NCBI GenBank assembly: GCA_012510755.1
Contig: JAAZHL010000322.1
Location: forward strand, 1-7,490
Length of the DNA: 7,490 nucleotides
DNA from: Leucobacter sp.
GTDB lineage: Bacteria; Actinomycetota; Actinomycetes; Actinomycetales; Microbacteriaceae
Reading direction: 5' to 3'
In this document: piece by piece, positions 4,954-7,490 of the stretch
How the letters are laid out: every line of letters begins with the position of its first letter
Numbering within the stretch: position 1 is the first letter of the stretch
Notes under the pieces: model-generated
What the model saw: the letters and a program-made list of their open reading frames with translations, nothing else
What the model was told of the DNA's origin: nothing
The model's database searches: none
Made by a program: the position numbers and the translations under genes

Positions 4954-6633
4954 TTACAACCCGAATTCGCCCGAAAGCCGGTCATGGAACGCAGAAGTGT
5001 ACTTATTCATGCCGCGCAGCTCGACCGTCTTGCCGTAGCGTTCGTACTTCGTCACGATCGCGTCGAGCGCGGCAACCGTCGAGGCGTCCCACACGTGCGA
5101 CCCCGTCATATCGATGACCACCTGATCGGGGTCATCAGCGTACTCGAACAGGGTGGTGAGGTCGTTGCTCGACGCAAAGAACAGCTCGCCGGTGACGGTG
5201 TAGTGGGCGGTGGCGGGGTGATCCTCGGCCGAAGCACCGTCAGAAGTAGAACCTGTAGTACCGCCAGAAGCACCCTCAGAAGTAGAACCTGTAGTACCGC
5301 CAGATGCACCGTCAGAAGTAAAGCCTGTAATACCGCCAGAAGCACCACCAGAAATTTCACCCGAGCCAGCGCCCACCACCTCGCGCTTCACCTCAACAAA
5401 ATGGGCAACGCGGCGCACGAACAGCACCGACGCCACCATCACGCCCGCAATCACACCAATCGCGAGGTTATTCGTCACCACCACCACCACGACGGTCGAG
5501 ACCATCACAAAGGTTTCACTCTTCGGCATGCGCCGCAGCGTCGAAGGCTTGATCGAGTGCCAGTCGAACGCCGCGACAGACACCATGATCATGACGGCAA
5601 CGAGGGCGGCCATCGGAATGATCGCCACAATATCTCCGAGTGCGACGACGAGGATCAGCAAAAACGATCCCGCCAGAAACGTAGAGATGCGGGTGCGGGC
5701 GCCCGACACCTTGACGTTCATCATGGTCTGGCCGATGACGGCGCAGCCGCCCATGCCTCCGAAGAGGCCCGACAGCATGTTGGCGATGCCCTGGCCCCAG
5801 CTTTCGCGGGTCTTGTTCGAGTGGGTGTCGGTGATTTCGTCGACGAGTTTTGCGGTCATGAGCGATTCCATGAGGCCGACGAGCGCCATCGCGAAGGCGA
5901 ACGGCGCGATGATGCCGAGGGTCTCGAGCGTGAACGGCACCTGCGGAATGAACAATTCGGGCAGGCTGCGCGGCAGCTCACCCTGATCGCCCACGGTTGG
6001 CACATTGATCGCGAACACGAGCACCGCGGCCGTCACGATCACAATCGAGACGAGCGGCGCGGGCACCACCTTCGTGATCTTCGGCATCAGCACGATGATC
6101 AGCACACCGAGCACGACGAGCGGGTAGACAAGCCATGGCACATCGATCAGGTGCGGCAACTGCGACAAAAACACGAGAATTGCGAGCGAGTTCACGAAGC
6201 CCACCATCACGCTTCGCGGAATAAACCGCATCAGCTTCGCCACGCCGAGCAGCGCGAGCACCACCTGCAGCACCCCAGCAAGCATGACCGTCGCGATGAA
6301 ATAGTCGAGGCCGTATTCGCGCGAGACGGGTGCGATGACGAGGGCAACGGCTCCCGTTGCTGCCGAGATCATGGCCGGGCGGCCGCCGACGAATGCGATG
6401 GTGACCGCCATGATGAACGACGAGAACAGGCCGACCTTCGGGTCGACACCCGCAATGATCGAGAACGCGATGGCCTCGGGGATCAGCGCGAGCGCGACGA
6501 CGAGACCTGCGAGCACCTCGCGCGTGAGCAGCCGCGGGGTCTTCAGCGCGGTCAGCACCGAGGGCTCTGGGCGATATCTTTCGCGTTGCGCGGCGGGCGC
6601 ATTTGGCGCCGCGGGCGCATTTGCCAGTGGCAT
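4954..6633 (-). CDS. SulP-family inorganic anion transporter with STAS domain
   Basis: A 559-residue inner-membrane transporter of the SLC26/SulP family, which carries sulfate, bicarbonate or other anions; the substrate is not readable from sequence. Residues 1-30 are a Pro/Ala-rich cytosolic tail. About 10-14 membrane segments occupy 38-407. They include ALALIPEAIAFSIIAGVDPK (47-66), equivalent to the family's first conserved transmembrane block, and the segment with GGMGGCAVIG and SGARTRIST (292-318), the second characteristic block. Residues 476-559 form a C-terminal STAS domain with VIDMTGSHVWDASTVAALDA (506-525), the usual anti-sigma-antagonist-like phosphosite region. Between them, residues 426-470 are a Gly/Ser/Thr repeat linker, which is unusual. 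ATG at 6633 is preceded by GGAGTG 10-11 bases upstream. It lies 62 bases after tfoX-like. No carbonic anhydrase gene is beside it to suggest bicarbonate. Confidence 0.92.
   Translation of the reverse strand: MPLANAPAAPNAPAAQRERYRPEPSVLTALKTPRLLTREVLAGLVVALALIPEAIAFSIIAGVDPKVGLFSSFIMAVTIAFVGGRPAMISAATGAVALVIAPVSREYGLDYFIATVMLAGVLQVVLALLGVAKLMRFIPRSVMVGFVNSLAILVFLSQLPHLIDVPWLVYPLVVLGVLIIVLMPKITKVVPAPLVSIVIVTAAVLVFAINVPTVGDQGELPRSLPELFIPQVPFTLETLGIIAPFAFAMALVGLMESLMTAKLVDEITDTHSNKTRESWGQGIANMLSGLFGGMGGCAVIGQTMMNVKVSGARTRISTFLAGSFLLILVVALGDIVAIIPMAALVAVMIMVSVAAFDWHSIKPSTLRRMPKSETFVMVSTVVVVVVTNNLAIGVIAGVMVASVLFVRRVAHFVEVKREVVGAGSGEISGGASGGITGFTSDGASGGTTGSTSEGASGGTTGSTSDGASAEDHPATAHYTVTGELFFASSNDLTTLFEYADDPDQVVIDMTGSHVWDASTVAALDAIVTKYERYGKTVELRGMNKYTSAFHDRLSGEFGL
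5234..5341 (-). repeat. Three tandem 36-bp repeats encoding the SulP linker
   Basis: Copies lie at 5234-5269, 5270-5305 and 5306-5341, with a partial fourth from 5342. Copy 2 differs from copy 1 at two positions, and copy 3 at three to four. Each encodes a 12-residue unit of the form GASGGTTGST(S)(D/E). Because 36 is a multiple of three, gain or loss of a copy keeps the frame. The unit is about 53% GC and uses GGT, ACT, TCT, ACA and GCT codons, unlike the G/C-ending codons of the rest of the gene. Confidence 0.95.
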
Positions 6634-6695
6634 GCCGGGTCACTCCAAGTCTTCAGTAAACAGCATGGCTAGCCTACAACCCGCCAGGCCGCGGC
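6634..6695 (-). promoter_or_regulatory. tfoX-like/sulP spacer with a possible promoter
   Basis: This 62-base spacer carries TAGGCT on the minus strand (6676-6671), matching TANNNT, inside the palindrome GGCTAGCC. No good -35 is seen. It ends in CTTGGAGTGA before the sulP start; the same ten bases precede glyS. sulP could be served by this promoter or by read-through from upstream. Confidence 0.25.
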
Positions 6696-7067
6696 TTACG
6701 TCGGCTTGGGCTTGGGCTTCGCCGGGGTCTTCGGCTTCGGCTTCGGCTTGGGCTTCGGCTTGGCCGGGGGCAGCGCCGTGGCGGTGACGTCGATGAGGCC
6801 CGTGATCCACTCGCGGTCTTCCCATCTGTCGCCGCTCACGAGGTAGTACATCTTTGAGCCTGGATACGCGGGCGCCTCGACCGGGTCACCGATGTATTCG
6901 CGGCCCGCCTCGGTCGGCTTCACGAACAATTCGTCGTCGCACACGAACGCAACCGGTTTGTCGTCGCAGTAGAGGCAGTACTCGCCGAACATCTTGCGCG
7001 TACGAATATTCGGCAGCGCAGTCAGTTGGTCAGTGAGAAAATCCATGGTTTCGGCTCGTGTACCCAT
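6696..7067 (-). CDS. TfoX/Sxy N-terminal-domain protein with Lys-Pro tail
   Basis: A 123-residue protein. Residues about 8-95 are a TfoX N-terminal domain, with the hallmark RKMFGEYCLYCDDKPVAFVC (24-43), DDELFVKPTEAG (44-55) and YPGSKMYYLV (68-77). TfoX/Sxy regulates competence genes in gamma-proteobacteria; stand-alone N-domain proteins in actinobacteria have no established role, so competence should not be assumed. There is no TfoX C-terminal domain. Instead residues 103-122 are a near-perfect Lys-Pro repeat, very basic and probably extended, which could bind nucleic acid or acidic partners. ATG at 7067 has an AAGGCGAAGG-type ribosome binding site; an internal Met (MDFL, residue 8) is less likely because family members begin a few residues before this point. 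It lies 33 bases after the quinone reductase gene, so an operon is likely. Confidence 0.88.
   Translation of the reverse strand: MGTRAETMDFLTDQLTALPNIRTRKMFGEYCLYCDDKPVAFVCDDELFVKPTEAGREYIGDPVEAPAYPGSKMYYLVSGDRWEDREWITGLIDVTATALPPAKPKPKPKPKPKTPAKPKPKPT
6702..6761 (-). repeat. Hexanucleotide-like repeat encoding the Lys-Pro tail
   Basis: The plus strand alternates GGCTTC and GGCTTG units, broken by a GCCGGGG(TC) interruption. The minus-strand product is alternating Lys-Pro with one TPA break. The repeat is short and in frame, so slippage would change the tail length by two residues at a time. Confidence 0.85.
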
Positions 7068-7100
7068 GTGAAACGCCTTCGCCTTCTGCCGCTGCCTTAA

Positions 7101-7490
7101 CTAGACCGAAGCTGTCAGAATGAGTTTGCCGGTGGTGCCACGCCCCGCGAGCGCCCGGTGCTCATCTGCGGCATCGGCGAGCGCAAAGCGGCCGCCAATT
7201 TGAATGCGTAAGGTACCAGCGGCGAGCGCGTCAAAGAGTTCACCGTAGCGCCAGTCGCGTTCTTCTGCGGTGCGCATGAAATGCACCAGTGAGGGTCGAA
7301 TTATCGACAAGGATCCCCCAGCGTTCAACCGCTGCACATCAAACGGGGGCACTTGCCCGCTTGCCCCGCCAAACAACACCATCTCTCCACGCACGCGCAA
7401 CGCCCGAAGTGACTCGTCGAAGGTGTCCCGGCCGACACCGTCGTAGACGACGGCAACCCCCTCGCCGCCGGTCAGTTCACGGGCACGCTC
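7101..7490 (-). CDS. QorA-like NADPH:quinone oxidoreductase (C-terminal part, partial)
   Basis: The last 129 residues of a zinc-independent medium-chain dehydrogenase/reductase; the rest lies beyond the window. The reading frame is open from 7490 and starts ERARELTGGEGVAVVYDGVG, the second half of the NADP-binding Rossmann fold. RVRGEMVLFGGASG (36-49) and the quinone reductase signature SLSIIRPSL (62-70) follow, and the end GTTGKLILTASV matches the C-terminus of E. coli QorA-type enzymes. The likely reaction is reduction of quinones or related electrophiles with NADPH in the cytosol. It ends in TAG and probably shares an operon with the TfoX-like gene. Confidence 0.88.
   Translation of the reverse strand, partial: ERARELTGGEGVAVVYDGVGRDTFDESLRALRVRGEMVLFGGASGQVPPFDVQRLNAGGSLSIIRPSLVHFMRTAEERDWRYGELFDALAAGTLRIQIGGRFALADAADEHRALAGRGTTGKLILTASV

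Noticed and set aside
5234..5341. The 36-bp repeats as a CRISPR array
   Set aside because: Units are directly adjacent with no spacers and are in frame within a coding region.
6593..6623. Duplicated GCGGGCGCATTTG at the sulP start as a regulatory repeat
   Set aside because: It is an in-frame 18-bp duplication encoding the NAPAAPNAPAA tail; coding explains it.
4792..6672. A 626-codon open frame on the plus strand opposite sulP and the repeat tract
   Set aside because: Its translation is His/Arg/Asp-rich without recognisable domains, and it mirrors the complement of a real SulP gene. High GC leaves few stops in such shadow frames.

Overview
This is a high-GC window whose real genes all lie on the minus strand, read from base 7490 down to base 1. 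GC content, codon use and protein styles suggest an actinobacterium, most likely of the Microbacteriaceae type: a YtxH-like membrane protein with the MKGKIAFVIGAAVGYVLGSRAGRERY start, a dimeric 461-residue class II GlyRS, and proline/glutamine-rich membrane proteins. This placement comes from protein resemblance only; there is no rRNA to confirm it.

Layout in transcription order: (1) the C-terminal end of a QorA-like NADPH:quinone oxidoreductase (7490-7101); (2) a TfoX N-terminal-domain protein with a Lys-Pro tail (7067-6696); (3) a SulP anion transporter with a C-terminal STAS domain and an unusual repeat-built linker (6633-4954); (4) a 315-base gap holding a strand-asymmetric repeat tract, then the probable glyS promoter and leader; (5) glyS, glycyl-tRNA synthetase (4638-3253), interrupted by one in-frame TGA; (6) a CPBP-family intramembrane protease with a polyglutamine N-terminus (3188-1917); (7) a degenerate relative of protoporphyrinogen oxidase/phytoene desaturase-type flavoproteins (1920-469), overlapping the protease gene by 4 bases; (8) a small YtxH-like membrane-anchored protein (365-27); (9) the first eight codons of another gene (24-1).

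Functionally this looks like a mixed housekeeping stretch. glyS supplies Gly-tRNA. The protease and flavoprotein-like genes are translationally coupled, and they may be co-transcribed from glyS across a 64-base gap. The YtxH-like gene and the gene after it form a separate pair with strong ribosome binding sites. No mobile element, CRISPR array, tRNA or rRNA was found.

The standout observation is the TGA at 4264-4266 inside glyS. The reading frame is otherwise perfectly continuous on both sides and matches the family end to end. The TGA falls where a cysteine would complete a second CxxC pair of an apparent Cys4 zinc ribbon. Possible explanations are a sequencing or assembly error, a TGC/TGT-to-TGA mutation, readthrough or recoding (including selenocysteine), or a split enzyme made by stop-restart (TGA is directly followed by GTG). 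Sequence alone cannot decide. Secondary curiosities are a 36-bp tandem repeat encoding the SulP-STAS linker, a 152-base tract with a single T on the plus strand, and the loss of the FAD-binding glycine motif in the flavoprotein-like gene.
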